From Callorhinus ursinus (lineage: Eukaryota; Chordata; Mammalia; Carnivora; Otariidae): a stretch of DNA of 64,000 nt. Position numbers and translations under genes: made by a program. Location: positions 964,361 through 1,028,360 of the forward strand of contig NW_020313230.1 of assembly GCF_003265705.1 (NCBI RefSeq). The letters run 5' to 3'. Of the stretch, positions 48,300-60,923 are shown piece by piece (the first letter of the stretch is position 1; each line of letters opens with the position of its first letter). The notes under the pieces are model-generated. The model had not been told where the DNA came from and did not search any database. It worked only from the letters and a program-made list of their open reading frames with translations.

Positions 48300-51200
48300 A
48301 GCAGGAAAAGAAAAGCAAAGGAACAAAGATCAAATGGTATCAACAGAAAATAAATATCAAGATGGTGGATAGACTCAACCATATTAGTAATTATACTAAA
48401 TGTAAATAGACTAAATCCTCTAATTTAAAGGCAGACTCTCAGCCTGGATTAAAGAAAAAACCACCAAGACACAGCTATGTCTTGTTTATAAGAGACACTG
48501 AAATATAAGGACACAGAAACATCAAAAGCAAAGGGACTGGAAAAAAGACATATTGTGCCGAAAATAAACTCTAAGACAGGGAGTGTTACCAGGGATAAAA
48601 ACAGACAATACATAATTAATAAGAGAGTCAATTTGACAAAAAGACTTAATACTAAACATGTATATCTAACACAATTTCAAAATTCATTAAGCAAAAATTA
48701 ACAAAACTAAAAGGAGAAACAGACAATCACAGTTGTAGATTTCAACAAATTTCTCTCCATAATTAACACAGCAAGAAGACAAAAATGATGAGTAAGAATA
48801 TAAACACTATTTAATCCACTCAGCCTGATATTTATGGAAACATCATCCAACCGCTGAATGCACACCCTTTTAAAGTATATTCAAAACTTTAAGAAAAGAG
48901 TATAACATGTCTCAATAAATTTCAAGTATACCATCTGTCCCCAAAGAAATGAAATCTGAAATTAATGACAAAAGACTAATAGAAAGTCCTCAAATATTTG
49001 CAGATTAAGCACAATTCTAAATAAAGGGAATTGGACAATATCTGAAGTGAATGAAACAAAACAATATGCAGGAAATGGCAGGATGCAAGTAGAGCAGTCA
49101 CGAGGAAAATTTATAGTTCTCAATGCGTGTATTTGAAAACTTCTCAGAAAGGTTTATAATCAGTGATTTAAGCTTCTGTCACGAAAAGTTATAAATTAAA
49201 CCCATAGTAGAAGAACGGAAAAGCAGAAATCAATGAAACTGAAAACAGAAGAAAAGAAAATATTAACAAAGCCAAAAGTTGGTTCTTTGAAGTAATTTTA
49301 AAAAATTAAACCCTTACAAGACATGAACAAGAATAAAACAAAGAGGGGTGCCTGGGTGGTTCAGTCGGTTAAGCGTCTGCCTTTGGCTCAGGTCATGATC
49401 CCATGGTCCTGGGATCCCCCGCATCAGGCTCCCTGCTCTGTGGGGAGGCTGCTTCTCCCTCTCCCTCTGCTGCTCCCCCTGCCTGTGCTCTCTCGCTCAG
49501 TGTCAAATAAATAAAATCTTAAAAAAAAAAAAAGAATAAAGCAAAGAAGATGCACATTACCAATACCAGGAATAAAAAGGGAGGCATCACCATAGATCCT
49601 TTTAGCCCTGGAAAGCCTTCTAGGGGATATCATACCCAACTTTACACCAATAAATGGGACAACTTATATGAAATAGACAAAATACTCAAAACACCCAACC
49701 TTCCAAAACTGAAGCAAGAAACAGTTTAAGAATATGAACACCCATAAAGTGGCAGCAAGAGAAATTTAGAAAAAAAAATCCCATATATGAATGTACCAAA
49801 AATAATAAAATACCTTAGGGATAAATTTAACCAAGGAAATGAAAGACTTATACTCTGAAAACTATCAGACCTTGATTAAAAACAAACAAACAAACAAACA
49901 AAGATGACACAAGCAAATGGAAATACATACTATGCTCATGGACTGGAATAATTAATACTGTGAAAATGTCTATAATTCCCAAAGCAATCAACAGACTTAA
50001 CGCAATCCCTATCAAAATACCAAGAGTATTTTCCATAGAACTAGAATAATACTAAAATTTGTATGGAACCACAAAAGACCTCAACTAGCCAAAGTGATCT
50101 TGAGAAAGAAGAACAAAGCTGGAGGTAGACGTATCAGAATCCCAGATTTCAGGATATACTACCAAGTTGTAGTAATCATAACAGTACACAGTACTGACAC
50201 AAAAGCAGACACACTGATCAAAGGAATACAACAGAGAGCCCAGAAATACACCCACACTTACACTGTCAATTAATCTATGACGAAGGAGGCAAGAATATAC
50301 AACAGGGAAAGGACAGTCTCTTCAACAAATGGTGGTGTGAAAACTAGACAGCCACATGCAAAAGAATGAAATAGGACTCTTTCTTACACCATACACAAAA
50401 ATTAGCTCAAAATGGATTAATGGATTAAATGTGAGACTTGAATCCATACTAAAAGAAAACATATACAGTAAAATCGCCTTGACATCCGCCTTGGTAAGAT
50501 ATTTATGGATATGTCTCTTTAGGCAATGGAAAGAAAAGTGAAAACAAACTGTTGGGACTATATCAAAATAAAAAGCTTCTGCACAGCAAAGGAAATCACT
50601 GACAAAACAAAAAGGCAATCTACTGAATGGGAAAAGTTATTGGCAAATGATACATCTGTTAAGAGGTTAATATCCAAAATATATAAAGAACTTATACAAT
50701 TAATCACCAAAACAAATGAACAATCCAATTAAAAAATGGGCAGAGGATCTGAATAGGCCTTTTCCCAAAGAAGACATCCATGTGGCCAAAAGACACATGA
50801 AAAGATCTCAACATCACTCATTATCAGGGAAATACAAATGAAAACCACATTGAGATATCACCTCACACCGGTCTGAATGGCTAAAATTAACAACACAGGA
50901 GACAACAGGTGTTGGTGAGGATGCAGAGAAAGGTGAACCCTCTTGCACTGTTGATGGGAATGCAAACTGGTACAGCCACTCTGGAAAACAGTAAGGAGGT
51001 TCCTCAAAAATTAAAAACAGAATTACCATATGATCCAATAATTCCACTACTGGGTATTTACCCAAAGAAAGTAAAAACACTAGTGATAAAGATATCTACA
51101 CCCCTATCTCTACTGCAGCATTATTTACAATATCCAAAATACGGAGGTAACCCAAGGGTCTCCCTAGATGGATAATGAAGATGTGACACACACACACACA

Positions 51201-51658
51201 CACACAGTGGAATATTACTCAGCCACAAAAAAGAATGAAGTCTTGCCTTTTGCAAGCATGTGGATGGAGCTAGAGGGTATTAATGCTAAGTGAAATAAGA
51301 CAGAGAAAGACAAACACTACATGACTTCACTTATATGTAGAACCTAAAAAACTAAGCAAACGAACAAACAGAAAGCAGAAACAGACCCATAAATACAGAG
51401 AACTGATGGCTGCCAGAGGGGAGAGGGCTGGGGGAGGGGCAAAATGGATGAAGGGGAGTGGGTGATACAGGCTTCCAGTATGGAACAAATAAATCATGGA
51501 GAGAAAAGGTACAGCATAGGGAATATGGTCAATGGTATTGTAATACCAACACAGATGGAAGCTACACTTGTGGTGAGTATAACATTAATTTGTCAAATCA
51601 CTATGTTGTACATCTGAAATTAACAGAGCATTGTGTATCAACTATACTTCGACTAAAA
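48300..51658 (+). repeat. Large L1 (L1M-type) ORF2 block, sense
   Basis: More than 3 kb follows L1 ORF2 order in the sense direction. It runs from 'agactctcagcctggatta' and 'aagagacactgaaatataagg' (endonuclease-RT linker), through 'gacttaacgcaatccctatcaaaatacc', to the C-terminal pieces. The frames at 50356, 50526 and 50909 read [35 protein letters not shown] and ELPYDPIIPLLGIYPKK. The 3' UTR ends 'atcaactatacttcgactaaaaaaa'. It has many stops and frameshifts. It is interrupted by a SINE (49345-49531) and contains (AAAC)n at 49880-49902 and (CA)n at 51187-51206. Confidence 0.85.
49345..49531 (+). mobile_element. Can-SINE, sense, with target-site duplication
   Basis: It begins GGGGTGCCTGGGTGGTTCAG, holds the box B region and a CT-rich body, and ends in AATAAATAAAATCTT plus an A tail. 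The 16-bp duplication AAGAATAAAACAAAGA / AAGAATAAAGCAAAGA (49329-49344 and 49532-49547, one mismatch) shows insertion into the older L1. Confidence 0.95.
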
Positions 51659-51659
51659 A

Positions 51660-52033
51660 AAGGGTGGCATGGATGTCCACCCTCAGTTGGTTATACTGTG
51701 GTGTGCTTTCCCCAACTGGAGCAGTGTCAGAAAAAGTACATGAGGAGCCTCGACATCCACCCTTACCTGGCTGCAGTAGGACTCCTTCCCCTAAGTGGGA
51801 TGGTGGTAGGGAAGGCCACATAAAGAGCCATCAGTAACAAGGGAAACCTTACTGGCTCAGTGGAGGGGGACGGTAACAAGACCCCCCCAATTCTCCCAGC
51901 TAGGGCACAGTTATGAGGAAGCTTGAAATCCCACTCCCAGCCAGCAGCAACAGGTGTCTGTTCCTATCCCAAAGCACAAACAAGGGCCACGTGGGGAATT
52001 GGGGCTCTCATCCTCACACGGCAGTAAGAGGAA
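51660..52033. other. Intronic sequence between L1 and SINE
   Basis: Non-coding, with no repeat consensus recognised. The plus frame 51458-51823 begins inside the L1 3' end and is not a gene. Confidence 0.4.
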
Positions 52034-52235
52034 TCAGCTTCCCTTCTCCTTCCCTTCTTTCTCTCTTTCCTTTAAGAGAGAAAGAGAGAGAGTGGGGGAG
52101 GGAGAGAGAGAATCTCAAGCAGTCTCATCGCCCAGCATGGAGCCCAACGTGGGGCTTCATCGCACCACCCTGAGATCACGGCCTGAGCCGAATTAAGAGT
52201 CAGATGGTTAACCCACTGAGCCACCCAGGCGCCCC
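52034..52235 (-). mobile_element. Can-SINE, antisense
   Basis: It ends GAGCCACCCAGGCGCCCC. The GA-rich body (AGAGAGAAAGAGAGAG) follows a degenerate pyrimidine tail. A short duplication AAGAGGAA is present at 52026-52033 and 52236-52243. Confidence 0.9.
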
Positions 52236-52259
52236 AAGAGGAAATAGTTTCTTACTTCT

Positions 52260-53484
52260 GGGGCACCATGTCAGGGAAAGCTCTGCTAAAACAGAAAAAC
52301 AAGATTCAGAGTCTTAATACCCAAAATGTCCAGGATACAATGAAGAATCGCCATGCCAAGAGGCAGGAAAACCTCTTCTTAAATAAAAAATAGAAGCAAA
52401 TGCCAAAACCAGGATGAAACTGATGGAATTGCTGGACAAGAATTCTAAAGCACCATCATAAAAGTATTTCCACAAGCAATTATGGACATGCTGGAAATAA
52501 ATTAAAAACCACAAAGTCTTAGCAGAGAAACAGAAGACACAGTAAAGTATCCGGAAATTTTTGAACTTAGAAATACAATAACCGATAAAAAAAATGGGTA
52601 GACGTAGACTGCAGCCTGAGATGACAGATAAAAGAATCTGTGAAATTAAAGATCAAAGAACAGAAATTACCCAATCTGAACAACAGAGAGAAAATACTAA
52701 AAACAACAATGACAACAAACCCAAGGGTCCAAAACAAAAGACTGAATACTCATCACCACCACTCCAGCAGGAGAAGAGAAAGAGTGTGGGGCTGGAAAAG
52801 GACTCAAACAAATAATGGCTGAACATTTCCCAAGTTAGGCAAAAAGACATAAATAAGCCCATAGAGTTAAAAAAAAAAAAACCTATTCAGACCCCCACAT
52901 CATAAAACCAAAGAAATTACCGTGAAGTTATGTTAAACAAAGAAAAGATCCTGACAGTGGCATGAGAGACCTCACCTACAGGAGAAAACCAGTTTGAATG
53001 GCAGCGCACTTCTCATCAGAAACCATGGAGCCAGAAAGAAGTGGCGCAACGGTTTTCAGTGCTCAAAGAAAAGAACTGTCAGTTCAAAATTCCACAATGA
53101 GTGAAACTTTTCTTCAGGAATAAAGAAGAAATTGAGTTATTCTCGGAGGAAGAAAACCCACAAAGAAATTGCTGCCTTAAAAGAATGTCTTGAAGAAGTC
53201 GATGGATCAGAAAGGAACTGATAAGGGCAGGAATCCTAGAACATGAGGAAGGAGGGTAGAGAAACAGAAAGAGTACAAATATAGGGAAATAAAATGCACT
53301 TGCTTTTTTCTTTTGAGCTGGCTAAAAGATGTATGGCACTTGAAGTAAAAATTACAAAATTGATGTGGTTCTCAAATAGGTAAATGAAGTTAAGATACTT
53401 AACTTACAGAGGATTTATATGAATCTGGTAGGGTAAACAGACATAAAGACAGTGGTTAGGTTTCTACACACCACTCAATTGGGT
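52260..53484 (+). repeat. Old L1M 5'/ORF1-region fragment, sense
   Basis: The order 'ctaaagcaccatcataaaag', 'agttaggcaaaaagacataaa', 'tctcatcagaaaccatggag', 'agtgctcaaagaaaagaactg' and 'tcttcaggaataaagaagaaa' is typical of the ORF1-ORF2 region of old L1/HAL1 elements. It has no intact frame and continues after the SINE at 53501-53689. Confidence 0.7.
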
Positions 53485-53500
53485 AAAATGTCAACACCAG

Positions 53501-53689
53501 GGGTGCCTGGGTGGCTCAGTCATTAAGTGGCTGCCTTTGGCTCAGATCATGATCCCAGGGTCCTGGGATCAGGCCCCGAATCGGGCTCCCTGCTCTGTGG
53601 GAAGCCTGCTTTTCCCTCCCCCACTCCCCTGCTTGTGTTCCCTCTCTCGCCGTGTCTCTCTGTCAAATAAATAAATAAAATCTTTAAAA
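53501..53689 (+). mobile_element. Can-SINE, sense, with perfect 16-bp target-site duplication
   Basis: GGGTGCCTGGGTGGCTCAGT start, CT-rich body with CTCTCGCCGTGTCTCTCTGTC, (AAATA)n tail and A run. The flanks AAAATGTCAACACCAG at 53485-53500 and 53690-53705 are identical, pointing to a fairly young insertion. Confidence 0.97.
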
Positions 53690-53705
53690 AAAATGTCAAC
53701 ACCAG

Positions 53706-54480
53706 CCCACTGTGACCAATTATGCATACACAACGTAATACCTAGAGTGACTGATGAAGAATATATGTAAGGACATACATTCACAACAGTGTAGGTAAGT
53801 CACAATGGAATGCTGAAGTAATATTCAGGTAACCTACAGGAGGCAGGGGGGGAAAATAAATGAGCAACAGAGGTAACAAGTAACACAAAAAATAAAACAC
53901 AAAAAAGATTTAAGTGTTTTTACACCACACTAATAATTACATTGCTAGGATGGCAAAACTGCTCCAGGTTGAGTCCAATTTCTATCAAAATCCCAGCTGG
54001 CTCTTGTGCAGAAACCGGCCAGTTAATCCTGAAAATCATATAGAAATGCAAGGGACCCAGAATAGCCAATGATCTTGAAAAAGAAGAATAAAGTTGGTTG
54101 ACTCCCCCTACCTGAGTGCAAAGCTTACTAGAAAGCTATGGAAATGAAGATGGTGTGGTACTGCCATAGGGTCCACACGTGGATCAATGATAGAACTCAG
54201 TCTAAAAACAAGCCTTTATGTGTAGGGTCAGCTGGTCTCCAACAAGGACAACAAGAAAATCCAACGGGGAAACACTGAATTGAAATATTGCTGAGACCAA
54301 TGGATATCCACATAAAAAGAAAAGAAGTTGGGTCCATTTCTCATGCCATGAACTGCAAGTGGATCACAGACCTAAACAGAAAGGCTAAAAAAGAGTTAAC
54401 CTCTGTGACTTTGGATTTGGCAATGAATCAGATATGACACCAAAGGCAAATGATGCAAGAAAAACAGATACACTTTAAAT
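53706..54480 (+). repeat. Old L1M ORF2 fragment, sense
   Basis: Diverged L1 ORF2 words in order: 'caatttctatcaaaatccca', 'aagaataaagttggttgact', 'aagctatggaaatgaagatgg', 'gtggatcacagacctaaac'. It probably belongs with the 52260-53484 fragment, separated by the SINE. Confidence 0.7.
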
Positions 54481-55093
54481 CTTTTAGGCCTGCATTCAGC
54501 CAGGTCTGGGCCACCACAGGCACGAGAGATGCAGTCAGGCCCTGGGATGCTGGTATCTGGAGGAGGAGTCAAGGGTGTGGCCACGAAGAGGGCCCGGGTG
54601 CACGTGTGCCATAGTCGTCTCCCACGGTCAGACCACATGCTCAGGGAGGGAAGTCTGCTTGGCAGTGTCTGAAGAAGGGAAACTGCAAAGCTCTGGAAAG
54701 CTCATTTTTTGAATATAAAAGATCAATGTTGGATGCTGGATCAAGATCGGGAGGAAGAAAAGGACATTTGGTACTGTTATGTTGAAACCACAATGAAAAC
54801 AACAAAGGATTTTCTCTGGTCCCTTAAAACAGAGAAGCCAAAACAGGACACAGATGTTTTGCTACATCTGTTGGGTTGGACTAGTTTTTCCCACCATGAA
54901 CATGGGAGAAACTGGATGAGTTCTGTTTTTGAATATATATATATATACATATACATACACACATATATATATGTATTACATAAGTAAATGAATCTCTTGC
55001 TCTAAGTTATTTTGAGAAGAAAAAATTAACTGAACAGTTATGAGCTGGGAGCATCATAATGTGTTTTGAGAATTGTTCTAAAGCACAAAAGTG
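54481..55093. other. Intronic sequence with a TA/CA simple repeat
   Basis: Unrecognised sequence followed by an (AT)n(ACAT)n microsatellite at about 54934-54975. No gene. Confidence 0.5.
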
Positions 55094-55193
55094 GGGCACC
55101 TGGATGGTTCAGTCCATAGAGCATGTGGCTCTTGATCCTGGGGTCATGAGTTCAAACCCTACATTTGGCACAGAGATTAGTGTAAAAAAAAAA
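55094..55193 (+). mobile_element. Short old Can-SINE, sense, with target-site duplication
   Basis: GGGCACCTGGATGGTTCAG start, box B GTCATGAGTTCAAACCCTAC, no GA/CT body, A tail. Duplication TCTAAAGCACAAAA(A)GTG at 55077-55093 and 55194-55211. Confidence 0.93.
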
Positions 55194-55377
55194 TCTAAAG
55201 CACAAAAAGTGGAAAGATTGTTATTTTCAAACTTGTATCTTCAACCAAATGACACAATTTGTACATCCTTTGTGAATATTATGAAGGCCACTGATGGGAC
55301 CTAAAATTGATAACATGCAGTCTGAGGAGAAAATGTCTATTGGGAAAGTTGAGGTAAAACTTTCTTTTACTCAATCT

Positions 55378-55576
55378 TTTTTTTTTTAATATTTTATTTT
55401 TTTTTTTGACAGAGAGAGACATAGCGAGAGCAGGAACACAAGCAGGGGGAGTGGGAGAGGGAGAAGCAGGGTTCCTGTCAAGCAGGGAGCCCGATGTGGG
55501 ACTCGATCCCAGGACCCTGGGACCATGACCTGAGCCGAAGGCAAGCACTTAACCAACTGAGCCACCCAGGCGCCCC
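55378..55576 (-). mobile_element. Can-SINE, antisense
   Basis: A T-rich tail, then the body GACAGAGAGAGACATAGCGAG with GGAACACAAGCAGGGGG, ending CCACCCAGGCGCCCC. Duplication TCAATCT at 55371-55377 and 55577-55583. The body sequence is the non-canid caniform type as I recall it. Confidence 0.93.
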
Positions 55577-55674
55577 TCAATCTGTCTTATTTAGGTCGAA
55601 AATAAATTGTGTTTGATTCCTTGGAGAAAAAAAAAATTCTCTGCTTCAAAAAATATCTTCAAGAAAGTAAAATG

Positions 55675-55863
55675 GGGGCAGCTGGGTGGCACAGTTGGTT
55701 AAGCGTCTAATTCTTGATTTTGGCTCTTGTTCATGATGTCAGGATTGTGGGACTGAGCCCCCTGGGCTCATGCCTTTGTGCTCAGTGGGGAGTTTGCTTG
55801 AGATTCTCTCTCTCCCTCCCCACTCCATATCTAAAATAAATAAATAAATCTTAAAAAAAAAAA
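55675..55863 (+). mobile_element. Can-SINE, sense
   Basis: It begins GGGGGCAGCTGGGTGGCACAG, retains box-B-like sequence and 'cctttgtgctcagtggggagtttgc', and ends AAATAAATAAATCTT plus poly(A). It is moderately diverged. Confidence 0.9.
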
Positions 55864-56900
55864 CTAATAATACACTATATTGTTAATTAATTGAACTTAA
55901 AATTAAAAAAAAAGGAACCCCCCCAAAAAAGAAAAGAAAATGACAATCCACAGAAAGGGAGCAAATATTTTCAAATCATGTATCTGTTAAAGGGACTTCT
56001 ATCCAGAACTCTGTAAGAACTCTTATCAACTTCTATAAAGAACTCTTATAAACTCCATAATAAAAACACAACCACATAAAAAATGCTCAAAGAATCTGAA
56101 AACAAAATACACATATGCAAAAAAAGCATATGAAAAGATGCTCATTATCACTAGGAAAATGAAAGTCAACCACCCAGTGAGACACCACCTCACACCCACT
56201 AGGAGAGTTATAATGAAAAAGATAGATAACAAGTGTTGTGAGGTTGTAGAGTAACTGGAGCCCCTCATACATTATTGGTGGGGATGTAAAACGGTGCAGC
56301 CACTTTGGAAAAGAATTGGTCAGTTTCTCAAAATGTTAAAGAGACCCAGCAATTTCCCTTCTAAGGGAAAGGAAAACAAACATCCAAAGCAGCACTATTC
56401 ATAATAGCAACAAAGCAGAAACAACAAAATGCCCGTCAAAACTGGTCGAGGGATAAACAAAATGTGATAGATCATACAACAGAATATTAGCCAGAAATAT
56501 AAAGCAACAGGGCGCCTGGCTGGCTCAGTCAGTAGAGCATGGGATCTTGCTCTGAGGGTTGTGAGTTCAAGCCCCATGTTGGGCATGGAGCCTACTTTAA
56601 AAAAAAAAAAAAAAGAAGAAATAAGAAGTAACAAAGTACTGATCCATCTTACAACCAGGATGAACCTCAAAAACATGAAGCATATGTGAACTCTCTAGAA
56701 GAGACAAATCTACACAGGAAGAGTAGATCAGTGGTGACCTGGGCAGGGCAAGAACAGAGTGACTGCCAAAGGGCTTGAGGCAACTTCTGGGAGTGACGGA
56801 ACTGTCCTAAAATTGGACTATAGTGATGTCTGCACAGCTCTGTAAGTTTACCAAAAATCATTGATTTGTTCACATACAATGAGTCAATTTTATGGTAAGT
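55864..56900 (+). repeat. Old L1M 3' fragment, sense, split by a SINE
   Basis: Order: 'ttctatccagaactctgtaag', 'aaaaagcatatgaaaagatgc', 'acaccacctcacacccact', 'gtggggatgtaaaacggtgc', 'tgatccatcttacaaccagg'. It has no intact frame. A SINE lies at 56510-56614. Confidence 0.75.
56510..56614 (+). mobile_element. Short Can-SINE, sense
   Basis: GGGCGCCTGGCTGGCTCAGTC start, box B region GGGTTGTGAGTTCAAGCCCC, GGGCATGGAGCCTACTTT, then A tail. It is inserted in an old L1 3' segment. Confidence 0.92.
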
Positions 56901-57291
56901 AAATGAGAAGACTGTTTTAAAAAAATCTACAAAGACACCTCAGAATAAAACATCAGAATATCTAGGGTAGGGGGAAAACAGTAGCCACAATCCTACACAA
57001 CGTAGCAATAACATACACTAGGAAGACAATGGAAAACATCCTCAAAGTCCTGAGCTACATAGGGCTCAACTGTGAAGAGTCAAACTGTCATTCAAGAGTG
57101 CCATTTTCCAACACGTGAACACCAAGGCCACACTATTTACTCACAGATGCCAATGGAAATACAACCAAACTACTTACAACTAGATTCCAGCAAACTCCTG
57201 ATATCAAAACCAGGTTGCCAATTTGTCTTCATTTCATTTAAAGAGAGATACGGAATTCCAGGAAGTAGGAAGCGTATAATCCAGATTTTTA

Positions 57292-57296
57292 GTACA

Positions 57297-57329
<33 letters not shown>
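57292..57329. repeat. (CA)n microsatellite
   Basis: About 17 CA dinucleotides after GTACACAAA, a probable length polymorphism. Confidence 0.95.
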
Positions 57330-57330
<1 letters not shown>

Positions 57331-57419
57331 TTTGTTTTCTTCGAGTTCTATGGGGCCCGTTTGCTGCTTTCGATCGCAGAGAGGCTAGCATAGGGGTTTC
57401 AACCACCAAGAACTGAAGC

Positions 57420-57775
57420 AGCTTTCCAGCTAGAGAATTCAAAGAGACAAGCCCTATTTCCTTTTCCCTTCATGGGAGCCAGATATCTAAGAATGGAGAC
57501 ACAAGGGAAGAGAAATTTCAATGAACACACACAACAAGAAAGACATGGTTCTTTCAACTTTCAAACAAAAATAGTTTGGAAAAGACTCAAAGCTCAACAA
57601 CTCCCCCAGAAGGATAAACTTATAAAGATCCACACGGAGATACATCATAGTTAAAGTGTTGAAACCCAAAGACAAAAACAGAGTTTTGAAAGCAAGAAGA
57701 GACAAGCGACCTGCCACATTCAAGAGATTCACAGTAAGAAGCAGTCCAATGTAATCAATCACCAACCACCAAGTA
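57420..57775 (+). repeat. Old L1M fragment, sense
   Basis: 'ctcaacaactcccccagaagg', 'atccacacggagatacatcat', 'gttgaaacccaaagacaaa', 'ttgaaagcaagaagagacaag' are in the order expected of the L1 ORF1-ORF2 region. Confidence 0.65.
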
Positions 57776-59299
57776 GCTGGCTGAGGAGCCTAGACAACAC
57801 AGCCATACTGGAGACTCAGTGTTAGTCTCCAGTTTGGGTGTGCAGCAGCGGCCGTGGCCAGGCTGGCCTTGGTGAGTTGAAGTCCATGTTGCTAAGACCC
57901 ATCATAACTTCCATCTCTGTCACCGTGGTCACTTTGCTCATGGGCCTACTGGGCAACTGCAGGAGATGCTGGGGAAACAGGCTGGCTGGGATCCAGAGAA
58001 AAGGTCATCCTAGCCACTTGATTACCACAATCCTCCTCTGCTGAAGAGACTCTGGTGAGCATTCACATGGGATACATCTTTGCCTTTTGTCCCACTCAGA
58101 GAAGTCTATCCATATACTTCTACCCCAGACCTCCCTGTCATGAAGTTTCCAATCATGTTTCTTCCATTCCCCAAACATCCAGCCAAACCACCGGCCACAG
58201 CCAATCAGTACGCAGTTGAGCCTCTAGCCGTTCCTCCTTCCAAGGAAACTGTTGAGCAGAGTACCACACAACGGTCACCAATCTCAGGGGCCTCCAAACA
58301 CGTCTGCCCACAGCCATCTTGGAGTTACCACAGAACACAACATGGTCAAGCACTGGATGGAGCAATGCCTTACCCAGCTTTACTCACATGGAGAAGAGAC
58401 GGAACAAAATCAGGTCCAATGTAGGCACTGGTACCTCACGGACATCAGGTGCCCCTGGCAGCCGATGCAGGACAACCGGCTTATGTACATCCCTCTAACG
58501 CTTCAGCTCAAGGACCAACCCCCCACCCCTCAACTATGGAGTCTGAAATACAGAAGACTGGGGGTGTGCCTGAGAGCCACTCACATGCATGCTTCTGTAG
58601 AACAAAAGAGCACTGGTTGAGCTTGTAACAGGGAAAGCCATTTCCCTACTAGGGGATAAGTCTGGCACAGGCTATGTGTTCCAGGCCTAAAACCCATTCT
58701 TATGAGGCTGAGAGTGCATCAAAAGACTTTATGCACAAGACTGCCTTTCCAACACAATGAATTTTCAGGTGCATGGCTTGAAGTTCAGCCCACTGGGAGG
58801 ATTTCTGAGTCATGCCTGCATATTGCACAAAACCATCTGTAAACCAGGCTCCACAATTTTCCTCCTCAGTCAACTGACTGTAGGGTGTTCCCCAGGTAGG
58901 GAATGTGCCCTCGGTGCAGGCTGGGAGAGAAAAGGCGGTATGGCAGGAGTGGGGGCCATGTGACCTAGCCTATGCTTTCAGGGCCTGCTAGAGCCTGATC
59001 TCCTGTAGCAGGGCTCTGTTCTGAAATCCTACACTGTGACTCCCTATAAAGGTCCGCAAAGGCTCCAAAGAGCACCTTTGTCTACGGCAGATACTTGGAG
59101 CGCCACTGGATCTGCTGGATCATGTGGCCCAGGTGGCACCTGGTCCTGCTACAGAGCCTTCTTATTCCGGACCCCACTCAAAACTAGCAACTTTTCAAGT
59201 CTCTTGGTAACTGGCCAGAGTAGCACACCCAAATGAAGAGTATGTCGCTTCCAAAATGCTAAGGGGCTCACTAGGCGCCATGTCTCCTTTTAGTTTTGT
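57776..59299. other. Intronic sequence, possible ERV remnant
   Basis: Several medium frames (57838-58044, 58080-58424, 58252-58620 plus) show no family resemblance that I can state. The stretch at 59090-59230 (CATGTGGCCCAGGTGGCACC, 'ccccactcaaaactagcaac') has a flavour of endogenous-retrovirus internal sequence. The evidence is weak and no gene is called. Confidence 0.3.
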
Positions 59300-59534
59300 T
59301 TTTTCTTTTGTAAATTTTATTTATTTGAGACAGAGAGAGAGAGAGAGAGAGCATGCACAAGCATGTGTGTGAGTGGGGGGCAGAGGAGGGGGGTAGGGAG
59401 AGGGAAAGAATCTCAAGCAGACTTCCAACTGGGTATAGAGCCTGATGTGGGGCTCAATCTCATGACCCTGAGATCATGACCTGAGCTGAAACCAAGAGTT
59501 GGACGCTTAACCGACTGAGCCACCCAGACACCCC
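59300..59534 (-). mobile_element. Can-SINE, antisense, with expanded GA repeat
   Basis: A T-rich tail, ATTTTATTTATTTGAGACAG, a (GA)n run at 59331-59352, a G-rich body and the end 'ccgactgagccacccagacacccc'. It is diverged. Confidence 0.9.
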
Positions 59535-59535
59535 A

Positions 59536-60509
59536 AGTGTGTCTTCCTTTTGGTTGTAGGAAGAGCCAGATGCAAAATCTATCCTTCACCATAAAAAAGA
59601 TACTTCAGCAAGCCCCACTCCACTGGATCCCTAGAAATTTCAATGAGGATGAAAGTATCTAATTTCTGTCAGATTTCTTTCCCACCTCTGACAAGCAAAC
59701 ATCTTTCCAGTGCATCTAGAGTAGCTGCTACTTCTTACTTGAGCCAGTCCGCATGGTATCCCCCATGTAATGGGCCAGCATGCTATCCTGTGAAGGGATA
59801 GACAGTCAAGGGCCCTGTGACATAAAGCATGACACAGGGCTGGAGAGCTGGTATACCCCTGAGGTGGGACGATACAATGCACTGCTGGCGGCTGAAAGCA
59901 AGCTGATCTGGTGGTCCTTCCTAAGAGCATTTGCCAGACAGCCCACTGCAGAGAACGTTCCAGAGGATGTGCTCATTTGCTCAAGCATCGGGAACAGCAA
60001 CTGCAATTAAGAGTACCACCTGGTAAGTTTAAGACAATCCATCTTTGTTCTGCACCGTCGAGTGAGTGAGCTGAGTGCAGATGATGCAGGGCTCACTATC
60101 CATGCACCCTTCCAGTCCTTGATGGGGGCACTGATCTCAGAAATCCCTCCAAGAAGAGGTTACTATTCTAGGCAGTCCAGAGGCTCCCACTTGGCTTGGC
60201 CACCAGATCAGCTCTCACTACACAGGTCAGGGAACCAGTGTGCGATTCTGCCTGCTGCTGGATGATGTGCTCCAGGACTGGGATGGGTTCGGGGCCTACT
60301 GGGCCCACTGTGACACTACGAGGCAGACCTCAGTTAGAACTCCACTGATCCCTTGACCCCCAGAAGCCCCTACTCTGACTGGCCTGCTGCCATCGGGTCA
60401 GTTCCAGCATCCAGGGGTCCCAAAAAGTCTGGTGGCTTCCTGCTCCCCAGTGCACGGCCACCCTGGTTAAATGCCACAAGTCCCGTGGGGGAAGGCTGGG
60501 AGAAAGAAC
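59536..60509. repeat. Possible ERVL-like internal remnant
   Basis: The words GGTGGGACGATACAATGCAC, CTGATCTGGTGGTCCTTCCT, GTGCTCATTTGCTCAAGCAT and 'gaactccactgatcccttgaccc' resemble decayed ERV-L class internal sequence. Frames are broken and no protein can be read. A database search is needed before naming a family. Confidence 0.35.
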
Positions 60510-60525
60510 AAAGGTGTAAACTTTA

Positions 60526-60743
60526 GTTAATTAATTAATTAATAAAGCTTTTATTTATTTATTTGAGAGAGTGAGAAGGAGAGACAGTGAGAGGGGAGAG
60601 GGAGAGAGACAAGTGGGGAGGAGAGGGAGAAGTGGGCTCCCCACAGAGCAAGGAGCCTGATGTGGGGCTTGATCGCAGGACCCTGGGATCATGACCGAAG
60701 CCAAAGGCAGATGCTTAGGCAACTGAGCCACCCAGGGGCTCCC
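60526..60743 (-). mobile_element. Can-SINE, antisense, with target-site duplication
   Basis: A (TTAA)n/T tail, GA-rich body, 'gatgtggggcttgatcgcagg', end GAGCCACCCAGGGGCTCCC. Duplication AAAGGTGTAAACTTTA / AAAGGTGTACACTTTTA at 60510-60525 and 60744-60760. Confidence 0.94.
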
Positions 60744-60923
60744 AAAGGTGTACACTTTTAGGAGCAAACTGGGGTCCTTCCAGCTCCCCCATCATTCAAG
60801 GGGTTTCGAACCTGCAAACTCGGTCTTCAAGTCTGGGAGCTGATTCAGGGGCCGTGACTGCTTTTTAATTCAAGTTAGAGGCTTGCTCACTTGACCTGGC
60901 CAAAGTATGAACTGGGTCAACTG